Origin: Gephyromycinifex aptenodytis
GTDB taxonomy: Bacteria; Actinomycetota; Actinomycetes; Actinomycetales; Dermatophilaceae
Length of the DNA stretch: 64,000 bases
Assembly (NCBI RefSeq): GCF_012277275.1
Contig: NZ_CP051155.1
Span: 434,001-498,000 of the forward strand
Reading direction: 5' to 3'
The notes below the pieces were generated by a model. It had not been told where the DNA came from and did not search any database. It saw only the letters and a list, made by a program, of their open reading frames with translations. Position numbers and translations under genes: made by a program. Of this stretch, positions 53,451 through 63,256 are shown piece after piece. The stretch's first letter is position 1; each line of letters starts with the position of its first letter.

Positions 53451-54245
53451 CTAGCGCGCCGACCTGCTGGCCTGGGCCAGGCCGACCAGCAGCCGTGACT
53501 GGGCTTGCCGTTCCGCAGCGAGCTGTTCATCTGCGCTGCGATCCAGAGCACCGCGCATCAGCGGCAGCAGTTCGCGCACCGTTGCGGCCGGGGCTTGCAG
53601 CACGGCGGCGGTGAGGTCCTGCACGGTCTCCTGCAGCCTGTCCGCGGGCACCGCCAGCGTGGCCAGGCCCATCGCCACGGCTTCCTGCGCCCCCACGGTG
53701 CGCCCGGTCACGCAGATCTCCATGGCGCGCTCCGGCCCGACGAGCCGGGTCAAGGCCCTCGTGCCGCCCAGGTCCGGGATGAGGCCGAGAGTGACCTCGG
53801 CCATCGCCAACTGCGCATCCTCGGCCAGGACCCGCAGGTCGGCGCCGAGGGCAAGCTGGAAGCCGGCACCTATCGCGTGGCCGTGGACTGCGGCCACAAC
53901 CAGGGCGCTGCACTCGCGCCATGCGGTGAAACCCCGCTGATAAGGGGCGATCTGGTCGGCGAGCCCGGCAGCATCCCCGGCAACGGCCGGCCCGAGCATG
54001 TCGGGTTCACCGGCTATCCCGCCCGGGCTCAACATCGCCCGATCCAACCCTGCCGAGAACGAGGGCCCCTCACCGGAGAGGATGACGACACGCACCTCGG
54101 GGTCAAGGTTCTCGGCGATCTGCGCCAGCGCCAACCACAAGGTCGGCGTCTGGGCGTTGCGGCGAGCCGGATTGTCCAGGCGGACCTGCAGGACCGCCCC
54201 TTCTCGGGTGAGGCACAGATGCGGATGCGGGCGCGTGGTGGGCAT
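53451..54245 (-). CDS. enoyl-CoA hydratase/isomerase family protein
   Basis: 264-residue crotonase-fold protein. The oxyanion-hole pieces SFSAGLDRAML and HGHAIGAGFQLALGADLRVL are present, with MAEVTLGLIPDLGGTRALTRLVG after them. The usual catalytic Glu pair is reduced to one Glu (MAEVTLG), so an isomerase or other crotonase activity is possible. Neighbour order (ech, ABC-F) recalls mycobacterial echA12. A -10 box (TAATCT) lies 6 nt before the ATG at 54245. Confidence 0.85.
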   Translation of the reverse strand: MPTTRPHPHLCLTREGAVLQVRLDNPARRNAQTPTLWLALAQIAENLDPEVRVVILSGEGPSFSAGLDRAMLSPGGIAGEPDMLGPAVAGDAAGLADQIAPYQRGFTAWRECSALVVAAVHGHAIGAGFQLALGADLRVLAEDAQLAMAEVTLGLIPDLGGTRALTRLVGPERAMEICVTGRTVGAQEAVAMGLATLAVPADRLQETVQDLTAAVLQAPAATVRELLPLMRGALDRSADEQLAAERQAQSRLLVGLAQASRSAR

Positions 54246-54251
54246 GCGGGC

Positions 54252-54257
54252 AGATTA
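54252..54257 (-). promoter_or_regulatory. -10 box of the enoyl-CoA hydratase gene (leaderless)
   Basis: TAATCT, 6 nt upstream of the ATG at 54245. Confidence 0.5.
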
Positions 54258-54326
54258 CGGTGGCCGGACCCCGGCCGCACGGAATCGGGTTGGTGAGCCC
54301 ACTCACTGCGGGCGCGACTCCCCCGC

Positions 54327-55925
<1,599 letters not shown>

Positions 55926-56119
55926 ACGCGGCTCCTTCGTAGATAGACGGTGGTTCGTGGTGATGGCGTCGGCGCCACCCTTGGGCGCAACAGAGCACCC
56001 GGACAGTAACGAAGAGGTGTCCGTGCGGGCACAACCACGTGGGTGACCTGCGCATGGGAGGCGGCATCGAGCCTGACCCAGCCCCTCTCGCGCGAGGTCG
56101 GGCACAAGAGCCCAGCAGG

Positions 56120-56125
56120 TAGTCT
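56120..56125 (+). promoter_or_regulatory. putative -10 box of the zinc metallopeptidase gene
   Basis: TAGTCT followed by AATTG; it would give a leader of about 49 nt before the ATG at 56181. Confidence 0.4.
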
Positions 56126-56180
56126 AATTGAGCAGTTCGTCGCGGGTGTCCGCGGCCACGATGGGGCGGGAGGCCAAGCG

Positions 56181-57098
56181 ATGGTGTTCAACAACGATGC
56201 GCAGCTCAACACGTCGAATGTGTCGCGAGGCGGCGGCGGTAGCGGACCGGGCCGCGGGGCCGTGCTCGGTGGTGGCGGCGGGATCCTCGGGGTGGTCGGT
56301 CTCATCATCTACATGCTGCTCGGCGGCAATCCGGCCGACCTGCAACAACAGCCGGTGGCTCAACAACCGGCCGGCGCCCAGGGGCAGGACGCGGGCGATC
56401 TGGTGCAGAAGTGCAAGACCGGTGCCGACGCCAACAAGTACGCCGAATGCCGCATCATCGGCACCCAGAACAGCGTCGAGGCGTTCTGGCGCGAGAAGCT
56501 GGCCGAGCAGTCCGGCGGGCAGCGCCAGTGGCAGGACACCCGTCTGGTGATCTACAACGAGCCGACGCAGTCACAGTGCGGCACCGCCTCCAACGATGTC
56601 GGTCCCTTCTACTGCCCTCTGGACAAGAGCGTCTACCTGGACGCCAGCTTCTTCGACATCCTGCACGACCAGTTCGGCTCCTCCAAGGGCGCCCTCGCGC
56701 AGGAGTACGTGGTGGCCCACGAGTACGGGCACGCGCTGCAGGATCAGCTCGGCCTGCTCGGCCGGGCCCAGCAGGACCCGAAAGGTGCCGAAAGCGGTGG
56801 TGTCCGGGTCGAGCTGATGGCCGACTGCTTCGCCGGAATGTGGGCGCGCCACGCCGCAACGACCAAAGATGACCGCGGCAACACCTTCCTCGAGCCGATA
56901 ACCCAGTCCCAGATCAACGACGCGCTCTCGGCGGCCGAGGCCGTCGGAGATGACCGCATCATGAAACGCACCCAGGGTCGGGTTAGCCCGGAGAACTTCA
57001 CGCACGGCTCGTCCGAACAGCGGCAGCGCTGGTTCATGACGGGGTATCAGAGCAGCGACATCAACGCCTGCAACACTTTCGACGCGCCGCGCCTGTAA
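56181..57098 (+). CDS. neutral zinc metallopeptidase (YpfJ family)
   Basis: 305 residues. A short N-terminus (NNDAQLNTSNVSRG, typical of the family) precedes one transmembrane helix (GILGVVGLIIYMLLG), then a Gln-rich linker and an extracellular catalytic domain with the zinc motif HEYGH (VVAHEYGHALQDQ) near residue 180 and a downstream Glu in VELMADCFAGMW. CNTFDAPRL at the C-terminus holds a conserved Cys. The ATG at 56181 has GGGAGG 7 nt upstream; an earlier frame start lacks homology. Physiological substrate unknown. Confidence 0.88.
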   Translation: MVFNNDAQLNTSNVSRGGGGSGPGRGAVLGGGGGILGVVGLIIYMLLGGNPADLQQQPVAQQPAGAQGQDAGDLVQKCKTGADANKYAECRIIGTQNSVEAFWREKLAEQSGGQRQWQDTRLVIYNEPTQSQCGTASNDVGPFYCPLDKSVYLDASFFDILHDQFGSSKGALAQEYVVAHEYGHALQDQLGLLGRAQQDPKGAESGGVRVELMADCFAGMWARHAATTKDDRGNTFLEPITQSQINDALSAAEAVGDDRIMKRTQGRVSPENFTHGSSEQRQRWFMTGYQSSDINACNTFDAPRL

Positions 57099-57110
57099 CG
57101 GCTCTGATCA

Positions 57111-57142
57111 GCGAAGATGCGCCTGATCGAGGCAATCTTCGC
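57111..57142 (+). terminator. terminator after the metallopeptidase gene
   Basis: 8-bp outer stem (GCGAAGAT/ATCTTCGC) with an inner GCCT/AGGC stem. Confidence 0.6.
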
Positions 57143-57228
57143 GGTGGGGTGCCGGCGTGCGTGGGTGGCGATGCCCTTCCGTGCACGGCTGGTGCGCGGT
57201 CGTCCTGAGGACGTTCAGCGGTGGCGGA

Positions 57229-57257
57229 TTGTTCCCCAACTCGACAAGCGGTAAATA
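57229..57257 (+). promoter_or_regulatory. putative promoter of the NlpC/P60 gene
   Basis: TTGTTC, 17-nt spacer, TAAATA: a housekeeping-type -35/-10 pair in an AT-rich patch, about 150 nt upstream of the riboswitch. Confidence 0.5.
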
Positions 57258-57409
57258 TGATCTATCTCACTTATATGCCGCTTGGTTTGCCTCGTCCGTT
57301 GCCAAGTCGTTATGTTCAACCCGGTGCCGGCCCCCTGTACGGCACTACCGACCTCGACGCTGAATCCTGCCACCGAGGGCGGTCAACGCACACAGATTCG
57401 TGATGGTGG

Positions 57410-57548
57410 CAGGAGCGGTGCACCCAGCAGTATGGGAGCGGAAAATTCGCCCCCTTGGGGTAAAGCTGACCAACGACGAAAGTCGAAGTTCAGCCGGGAA
57501 CGCCCAGGTTCCCGAACCCGACAGGTCATGCCTCGTAAGCGCCTCCTG
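57410..57548 (+). ncRNA. probable ydaO-yuaA (cyclic di-AMP) riboswitch
   Basis: The 3' part at about 57513-57542 reads GAACCCGACAGGTCATGCC, then TCGTAAGCGCC. This matches the strongly conserved 3' half of the c-di-AMP riboswitch (CCCGACAGC...CCTCGTAGGCG). The 5' half has GCACCCA, CCCCCTTGGGGTAAA and an internal CGACGAAAGTCG hairpin. CAGGAG at 57410-57415 pairs with CTCCTG at 57543-57548 to close helix P1. Such switches sit before cell-wall hydrolase genes in actinobacteria, where c-di-AMP turns expression off. The start codon lies 14 nt downstream, so P1 may also control ribosome access. Confidence 0.78.
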
Positions 57549-57562
57549 GACACTAACCACTC

Positions 57563-58027
57563 ATGTTGCGATCGTTCTCAGGCACTCGTACGCGTTTAGC
57601 TGCGGCTGGCACCCTCGCTCTCGTTCTCTCTGGTGGCCTCAATGTGGCCGCCGCACCCTCCTCCGACGCCGCCATCAGCGCGTCCAAAGGTCGCCAGGCG
57701 GTAAGCATCGCCAGCACCAAGCGGGGAACCCCCTACCGTTGGGGCGCCACAGGCCCCCGCTCTTTCGACTGCTCCGGGTTCACCAGCTGGACCTTCAAGC
57801 GTCTCGGCAAGAGCATCCCGCGCACTGCCCACCAGCAGTACCGCGCCAGCATGAAGATCAGCCGTCGCTCTGCCCGCCCGGGCGACCTCGTCTTCTACGG
57901 TGGCAAGCGCAAGTACCACGTCGGCATCTACGCCGGTAACGGTCGCATGTGGCACGCCCCCCGCACGGGTGACGTCGTCAAGCTCGCCAAGGTGCGCGGT
58001 AACGCCTCCTACGGCCGCGTGCGCTGA
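57563..58027 (+). CDS. secreted NlpC/P60 peptidoglycan hydrolase
   Basis: 154 residues. A signal peptide (residues 1-36, with TRLAAAGTLALVLSGGLNVAA as hydrophobic core) precedes one NlpC/P60 domain. The catalytic Cys70 is in RSFDCSGFTSW, with His119 in KYHVGIYAGNG and His131. It cleaves stem peptides (typically gamma-D-Glu-meso-DAP bonds) in the cell wall. There are no SH3 or LysM repeats, so it is a minimal form. The ATG at 57563 follows a riboswitch; no clear ribosome site is visible. A terminator follows. Confidence 0.92.
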   Translation: MLRSFSGTRTRLAAAGTLALVLSGGLNVAAAPSSDAAISASKGRQAVSIASTKRGTPYRWGATGPRSFDCSGFTSWTFKRLGKSIPRTAHQQYRASMKISRRSARPGDLVFYGGKRKYHVGIYAGNGRMWHAPRTGDVVKLAKVRGNASYGRVR

Positions 58028-58043
58028 GCAACCCAGCACATAC

Positions 58044-58089
58044 GTCGCGGGCCGACCCCGGTACTCCGGGATCGCCCCGCGACGCTTTT
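58044..58089 (+). terminator. terminator after the NlpC/P60 gene
   Basis: Outer stem GTCGCGGG/CCCGCGAC with an inner GACCCCGG/CCGGGATC stem, followed by GCTTTTA. Confidence 0.7.
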
Positions 58090-58108
58090 ATGTCCGTTGC
58101 GTGACCTC

Positions 58109-59587
58109 TCAGAGGTCGCGTGGCAACTCCCGCTTGAGGATCTTCCCGGTGGCGCCCTTGGGAAGCTCCGGGATCACCCGGATCTCACGCGGGTACTTGT
58201 ACGCAGCCACCCGCTCCTTCACGAACGCCGCGAGCTCCTCGGGGTCGATGCTCATCCCGGGCTTGGGGGCGACATAGGCCGCCACTTCCTCGCCGAAGTG
58301 GTCGTGCGGGATTCCCACGACAGCAGCCTCGGCAACGCCGGGGAACAAGTGCAGTACCTCTTCGACCTCGCGCGGGTAGACGTTGTACCCGCCGCGGATG
58401 ATGAGGTCCTTGGTGCGGTCGACGATGAAGTAGTAACCATCCTCGTCGACCCGCGCCAGGTCGCCGGTATAGAACCAGCCGTCGCGAATCGCCTCCGCGG
58501 TGGCTTCGGGGCGATTCCAGTACCCGCGCATGATGTTCTCGCCGCGGATCGCGATCTCGCCCACCCCGCCGGGTTCGACGTCGCCGGGCTGGCCATCAAC
58601 CCGCATGAGCTTCATCTCCACGCCGCGGATGGGCGTTCCGATGGAGCCGGGTTTGCGCTCGGCGTCGGGGTGGTTGAAGGAGGTCACCGGCGAGGTCTCC
58701 GACAGCCCATAGCCCTCCAGGATCACGCAGTGGAACTTCTCCTCGAAAGCACGCATGAGCTCCACCGGCATGGAGGCCCCACCGCTGATACACAATCGCA
58801 GCGAGGAGGTGTCGGCCTCGTGGTCGACATTGAGCAGGGCGCCGTACATCGTCGGCACGCCGAGGAAGATGGTGACCTTCTCGGAAGCGATGAGATCGAG
58901 CACCGCAGCCGGCTGGAAGCGGGGAATGAGCGCAAGGGTGACCCCGTTGGCGATCGCCACGTTCAGCCCGCAGGTCATCCCGAAGACGTGAAACAGCGGC
59001 AAAGCCCCCATAACGACGTCGTCGGGCTCCAGGGACAGCAAGGTCTCCCCGGTGGTGCGCTGGTTGGTGCGCAGGTTGCGGTGCCGCAGTTCAGCGCCCT
59101 TGGGCGAGCCGGTGGTGCCTGAGGTGTACAGCAGCACGGCAGTGTCCTCATCGTCACGCTCGACGATCTGTGCCAACGGCTGCACCGTGCCCAAGACCGC
59201 GGGCAAGTCTGTGACGGCGAGGAAGTCCACACCGGCCTCGGCTGCGCCGCGCATGGCATCAGAATCAGGCAGGCCGATCATCAGACGGGTGCCGCTGTCC
59301 GTGAGGTAGTAGCTCACCTCCCGGGGGCGCAGCAGCGGGTTCATCGGAACCACGATGACTCCGCCGTAGAGAGCCCCGTAGTAGGTGACCGCGAACGCCG
59401 GGATATTCGGCAAGCTCACCGCCACCCGATCACCAGGCTCGATGCCTTTGGAGTGGAGGTAGGCGCCAAAACGAGCAGCAGCGTCGTTGAGACGTGCGTA
59501 GGTCCAGCTCTCCTCCCCCTGTATGAGAGCGATGCTCTCCGGCCGTGAACGGGCTGATTCAGCGAGGTTGCAGGCGAGGTTCGTCAT
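58109..59587 (-). CDS. long-chain acyl-CoA synthetase (AMP-forming)
   Basis: 492-residue adenylate-forming enzyme. Motif A3 YTSGTTGSPKGAEL near residue 160, GYGLSETSPVTS, the A7 YTGDLARVDEDGYY, A8 DRTKDLIIRGGYNVYPREVE, and the catalytic Lys in TGKILKREL near the C-terminus. It is typical of fatty-acid CoA ligases of about 500 residues. The ATG has GGAGG 5 nt upstream. It lies 71 nt downstream of the alr stop on the same strand, but its role in ornithine use is unclear. Chain-length preference cannot be predicted. Confidence 0.9.
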   Translation of the reverse strand: MTNLACNLAESARSRPESIALIQGEESWTYARLNDAAARFGAYLHSKGIEPGDRVAVSLPNIPAFAVTYYGALYGGVIVVPMNPLLRPREVSYYLTDSGTRLMIGLPDSDAMRGAAEAGVDFLAVTDLPAVLGTVQPLAQIVERDDEDTAVLLYTSGTTGSPKGAELRHRNLRTNQRTTGETLLSLEPDDVVMGALPLFHVFGMTCGLNVAIANGVTLALIPRFQPAAVLDLIASEKVTIFLGVPTMYGALLNVDHEADTSSLRLCISGGASMPVELMRAFEEKFHCVILEGYGLSETSPVTSFNHPDAERKPGSIGTPIRGVEMKLMRVDGQPGDVEPGGVGEIAIRGENIMRGYWNRPEATAEAIRDGWFYTGDLARVDEDGYYFIVDRTKDLIIRGGYNVYPREVEEVLHLFPGVAEAAVVGIPHDHFGEEVAAYVAPKPGMSIDPEELAAFVKERVAAYKYPREIRVIPELPKGATGKILKRELPRDL

Positions 59588-59658
59588 CGATTCCTCCGCG
59601 TCGAGGGAACTGGGTTACTGCAGAGTACGGTGCTGTGGTCGCGATGCGGCGTTCCGCG

Positions 59659-60786
59659 TCAGATATAGAGACGTCTCACACGCGGAGCCAGCGAGCAGGT
59701 GATCTCGTAGGAGATGGTGCCCAGGTCCTGCGCCATGTCCTGAGCGGTGTAACGCTGCGAGCCGCTGACCCCCAGCAGTACAGCCTCATCCCCTACCTGC
59801 ACCTGCGGGTCGGCGCCGACATCGATCATCGTCTGGTCCATGCATACCCGCCCAACCACGGGGTAGGCCCGGCCGCCGATCAACACCTGACCGCGGTTGG
59901 ACAGGTGCCGGTCGAAGCCGTCTGCGTAACCGACGGGGATCGTGGCTATCCAGGTGGGTCTACGTGGTGCCCAGGTGCGCCCGTACCCGACGGAGGTTCC
60001 CGCCTCGACCCGCTTCAGGAAAGACACCTGGGTAGCCCAGGTCAGCGCAGGTTGCAGGTCGATGGTGCGCGGCGTGCTCTCATCGGGGTAATAGCCGTAG
60101 GCCATGATTCCGGGGCGCACCATGGTGAACCAGGACTCTTCGTGGGCCAGCACACCGCCGGAATTGGCGGCGTGCACCAACTCCACCTCGCGCCCGATCG
60201 CCGCCTGGACCTGTTCGAGGCTGGCGGCGAAACGCGCTATCTGATTGGCGGTGAACTCAGCCTGCTCCGGGGTGTCGCTGGCCGGGAAGTGCGTGAAGAT
60301 CCCCTGCAGGTGCAGGTGCGGACATTCGCTTTCGATCAGCCGCGCCACCGCTGCCGCGTCCTGGGGTGCCACCCCGATCCTGCCCATTCCGGTGTCGATC
60401 TTCAGGTGCACCGGGACGGGGGTGCCCCCCATCCGCGCAGCCGCAGCTTCCGCGGCCAGCGCGGTGGGCTCGCTGACGAGGCTCAACGTCACCTCAGCCG
60501 CGATGGCTGCATCGAGCTCGTCGTCGAAGGCATGCGACAACTTCAGGATCGGCGCGTGGATCCCACCCCGGCGCAACTCAATGGCTTCGGGCACGGTGGC
60601 CACCCCGAACCAGTCCGCAAGGCCGGCGGCTTCGACCGCCCGGCATACGGGTACTGCGCCGTGCCCGTAAGCGTTCGCTTTGACGGCCATCAGAACTTTG
60701 CGACTCGCGCCGACCGCAGCGCGGATGCCGCGTAGGTTGTGACGAATCGCTTCCAGATCGACGCGCGCATGGGTCTTGTACAGCAT
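59659..60786 (-). CDS. alr: alanine racemase-family PLP enzyme
   Basis: 375 residues. Fold-type III TIM barrel with the PLP Lys36 in VKANAYGHG, an Arg in HLKIDTGMGRIG, and the catalytic Tyr268 in SVGYGRTW, followed by IPVGYADGFDRHLSNRG and CMDQTMID. These residues are complete, so it should be an active racemase. Its place directly behind the ornithine-racemase-type gene suggests broad substrate use, or an alanine role after D/L-Ala release; this is inference. A ribosome site (GAGAGG) overlaps the end of the upstream gene, so the two are coupled. Confidence 0.88.
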   Translation of the reverse strand: MLYKTHARVDLEAIRHNLRGIRAAVGASRKVLMAVKANAYGHGAVPVCRAVEAAGLADWFGVATVPEAIELRRGGIHAPILKLSHAFDDELDAAIAAEVTLSLVSEPTALAAEAAAARMGGTPVPVHLKIDTGMGRIGVAPQDAAAVARLIESECPHLHLQGIFTHFPASDTPEQAEFTANQIARFAASLEQVQAAIGREVELVHAANSGGVLAHEESWFTMVRPGIMAYGYYPDESTPRTIDLQPALTWATQVSFLKRVEAGTSVGYGRTWAPRRPTWIATIPVGYADGFDRHLSNRGQVLIGGRAYPVVGRVCMDQTMIDVGADPQVQVGDEAVLLGVSGSQRYTAQDMAQDLGTISYEITCSLAPRVRRLYI

Positions 60787-60798
60787 CCTGTGTTCCTC

Positions 60799-61878
60799 TC
60801 AGCCGCGCCGGACGACCTTGTCGACATAGGCGGAGGTCGACAGGCCCAGCAACGCACCGTAGTTGGGGACGAAGGACACCTCCGCGCCCAGAGCCACCGG
60901 GTACACCGCATCCTCGACGTCCAGGATGAGGTGGTCGCTGCTGGCGCCGATCACCGAGATGCCGGGGTCTAGCGGAACGATTCCGTCCACATTCGTGTCC
61001 TGGCGCCCGAGGTTGCAGATCGCCCGCAGACGTCGTCCGCGATCGTCGAACTCCACCGTCTCACCGAAGGCATTCTGAGCGCGTAAGCCGATAGGAACCG
61101 AAGGTTTGCGTTCCAATTCGACAATCTCGGTCACCAGGGTGAAGGTGTCCTGCCGAGTGCCGGGCCAGGCGCTGCGGTCGAGGACGTTACGCCCCAGGGC
61201 GACCGTCTCGCCGATGCGGAAGTGGTTGATCTCCGCGGGCATCTGATCGTTGGCGATCATCGGCAGACTCGAACTATTGCCACCCGAAATGAGTTCCAGC
61301 GCCAATCCACTGGCATCGCGGGCTGCATCGCGCACGTCGATGAGCATCTGCATGTTCTCCGGTGAGGGAATGACTCCCCCGTAACACGCCAGGTTCGCCC
61401 CCACGCCGATGAGCTCCAGGTTCGGCAGTTTGGCCGCGGCCACGACGACATCGACCGCCATATCCGGCCACACGCCTTCGCGCAGGTCACCGATGTCGAT
61501 CATGAGAATCGCCTGGTGCGTCGTGCCCGCCATCTGCGCAGCCTGGGAGAGCACCTGCAGGCTCTGCAAACTCGAGTTCAAGGTGATGTCAGCCCAACGC
61601 ACCACATCGTGCGCCGCCGAGGGCGCCGGAATCCGCAGGAGCATCTGCGGCAACCCGGTGCCGAGGTGGCTGGACTCCATGAGGTTGGTGATCCGAGAGT
61701 CCGCGACCATGTCGGCTCCGGCCGAGGCCATCGCCGTGATGACAGCCGGGTGGGCGCAGGTGACCTTGCCGACCGCCGCAACCTGTGCGCCATGTCCATG
61801 GACCAGGGCGTAGACCGTGCGGGCGTTCTCGGCGATCCGATCTGGGTAGATCTCGAGCCGCGGCGTGCGGTGATGCAT
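60799..61878 (-). CDS. orr: ornithine racemase-type PLP protein (alanine racemase N-terminal family)
   Basis: 359 residues. PRLEIYPDRIAENARTVYALV opens the barrel; PLP Lys38 lies in VAAVGKVTCAHP, and ELISGGNSSSLPMI and NHFRIGETVALGRNVL are characteristic of ornithine racemases and YhfX-like proteins. It would interconvert L- and D-ornithine ahead of D-ornithine 4,5-aminomutase, as in clostridial ornithine clusters. It starts with a 1-nt stop/start overlap (TGATG) with the reactivase gene. The name is by similarity and context; lysine racemization is the main alternative. Confidence 0.8.
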   Translation of the reverse strand: MHHRTPRLEIYPDRIAENARTVYALVHGHGAQVAAVGKVTCAHPAVITAMASAGADMVADSRITNLMESSHLGTGLPQMLLRIPAPSAAHDVVRWADITLNSSLQSLQVLSQAAQMAGTTHQAILMIDIGDLREGVWPDMAVDVVVAAAKLPNLELIGVGANLACYGGVIPSPENMQMLIDVRDAARDASGLALELISGGNSSSLPMIANDQMPAEINHFRIGETVALGRNVLDRSAWPGTRQDTFTLVTEIVELERKPSVPIGLRAQNAFGETVEFDDRGRRLRAICNLGRQDTNVDGIVPLDPGISVIGASSDHLILDVEDAVYPVALGAEVSFVPNYGALLGLSTSAYVDKVVRRG

Positions 61879-63254
61879 CAGGGCTCCTCGTTCTGCGACT
61901 CTTGCACTCGACGTCGGAAGGTCTCACGAACCTCATCCGGGTAGGCGTGCGCCAGGGTGCCCAGCGCCGAGAACAGGTATTTGCGATCCATGAAGACCCT
62001 CGCCTCCGGGGGTGGGAGCAAGTGCGTCGGGCCGGTGCTGGGTTGCGCGCCCAGACAGATTGCCTGCAGCGCCTTCTCCCCACCGGCAACCTTCGTCAAC
62101 GCTCCCCCGGTAGCCACCACCCATTCGACCGCGGTGAGGTCCTTGCCACGCACGACCTGCTTTTTACCCGTGGGGGTGTAGATGTCGTCCAAGGTGCCTG
62201 CATGGCGCCGGACACCGATCTCCACCGCCTTCGTGCACAACCACTGAGTGAGCTCGATCTCGCGCTCGGCGCTCGGCATCGCACGCAGATCTGCCAACCG
62301 CGCACTCCACGTCTCGTCGCCGACCGCGCGGGCGATGTTCTCGGCATTGACGAAGACCCCGAGGTCACCCTCGACCGTGCGCTTCGACCTCGGCTCCGGC
62401 TCGAGCATCTTGGCCGACAACTCGATGCTGCCGTCGGTCACCGAGTGCACATCGGTGGTGGCTCCCCCGACATCGATGATGACGGCATCACCGACCGCCT
62501 CGCTGAACAGTTCCGCTGCCCGCAGAACAGCCCCGGGGGTCGGCAGGATCTCAGCGTGGGTCAGCCCAGCCAGGCGCGACATGCCGGGCGCGTGCACGAT
62601 GTGACGGCTGAAGACCTCATGAATGAGGTTGCGCAGCGGACCGACGTTGAGCACGTCCACATCCGGGAAGACATTGTCGGCCAGGAGAATCTCCACCCCG
62701 GCCTGCTCGAAGATACGGGTGATAGGGCGAACGATGGCCTTGTTCCCGGCGTACACGACCGGCACCATGCGGGCCTCCGCGCCCAGACCCTTGGACAGCA
62801 GTTCGGCCAGAAGCTCGGCGTTGCGCAGCACGATTCGCGTCTCACCGTGATCCACCCCGCCGGCGAGCAACACCATGTTCGGCGCGATCTCACGGACATC
62901 GTCAAGGTCGTAGGACTCCAGCGGACCCGCGGTGACCGCGGTGACGATAGCGCCGGCCCCCAGCGAGGCCTCCCGCGCCGCGCGAGCGGTCATGCTGGCC
63001 GTCAAGCCGTGCACCGTCATGCGCAGACCACCGGCGGCGGAAGAGTTGACGAAGGTCTCCAACCCGGTCGGGTCCTCCCCCAACGCCGTTCCGACCTCCC
63101 GCAGGGCGGCGTCGACCCCGATTCCGACGTCCCCCTGGGCGACCGAGGTCGGGGCGAACCCCTGGGCGACGTGGGTGAAGACCCCGCCGCCCAGGGAGAA
63201 CGCGTTGACCTTCGTGATCGTGCTGCCGATCTCGACGGTGAGGACGTCTGCCAT
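61878..63254 (-). CDS. GlmL/MutL-type ASKHA protein, putative aminomutase reactivase
   Basis: 458 residues. ASKHA-fold ATPase: phosphate-1 motif TVEIGSTITKVNAF at residues 5-18 and VIIDVGGATTDVHSV in the second lobe, with VVATGGALTKVAGG near the end. The family accompanies B12 mutases, such as glutamate mutase GlmL, and the ornithine aminomutase locus of clostridia, where it is thought to release damaged cobalamin. The ATG at 63254 starts 2 nt after the aminomutase stop. A longer frame upstream overlaps the mutase gene and is not used. Confidence 0.85.
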   Translation of the reverse strand: MADVLTVEIGSTITKVNAFSLGGGVFTHVAQGFAPTSVAQGDVGIGVDAALREVGTALGEDPTGLETFVNSSAAGGLRMTVHGLTASMTARAAREASLGAGAIVTAVTAGPLESYDLDDVREIAPNMVLLAGGVDHGETRIVLRNAELLAELLSKGLGAEARMVPVVYAGNKAIVRPITRIFEQAGVEILLADNVFPDVDVLNVGPLRNLIHEVFSRHIVHAPGMSRLAGLTHAEILPTPGAVLRAAELFSEAVGDAVIIDVGGATTDVHSVTDGSIELSAKMLEPEPRSKRTVEGDLGVFVNAENIARAVGDETWSARLADLRAMPSAEREIELTQWLCTKAVEIGVRRHAGTLDDIYTPTGKKQVVRGKDLTAVEWVVATGGALTKVAGGEKALQAICLGAQPSTGPTHLLPPPEARVFMDRKYLFSALGTLAHAYPDEVRETFRRRVQESQNEEP

Positions 63255-63256
63255 GC

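Larger units (their letters stand above)
57099..57562. other. long leader region of the NlpC/P60 gene
   Basis: 464 nt without a gene. It contains the metallopeptidase terminator, a sigma-70-type promoter and a riboswitch-like RNA, each annotated separately. The promoter-to-start distance is about 300 nt, long for this genome, where leaders are mostly absent. Confidence 0.7.
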
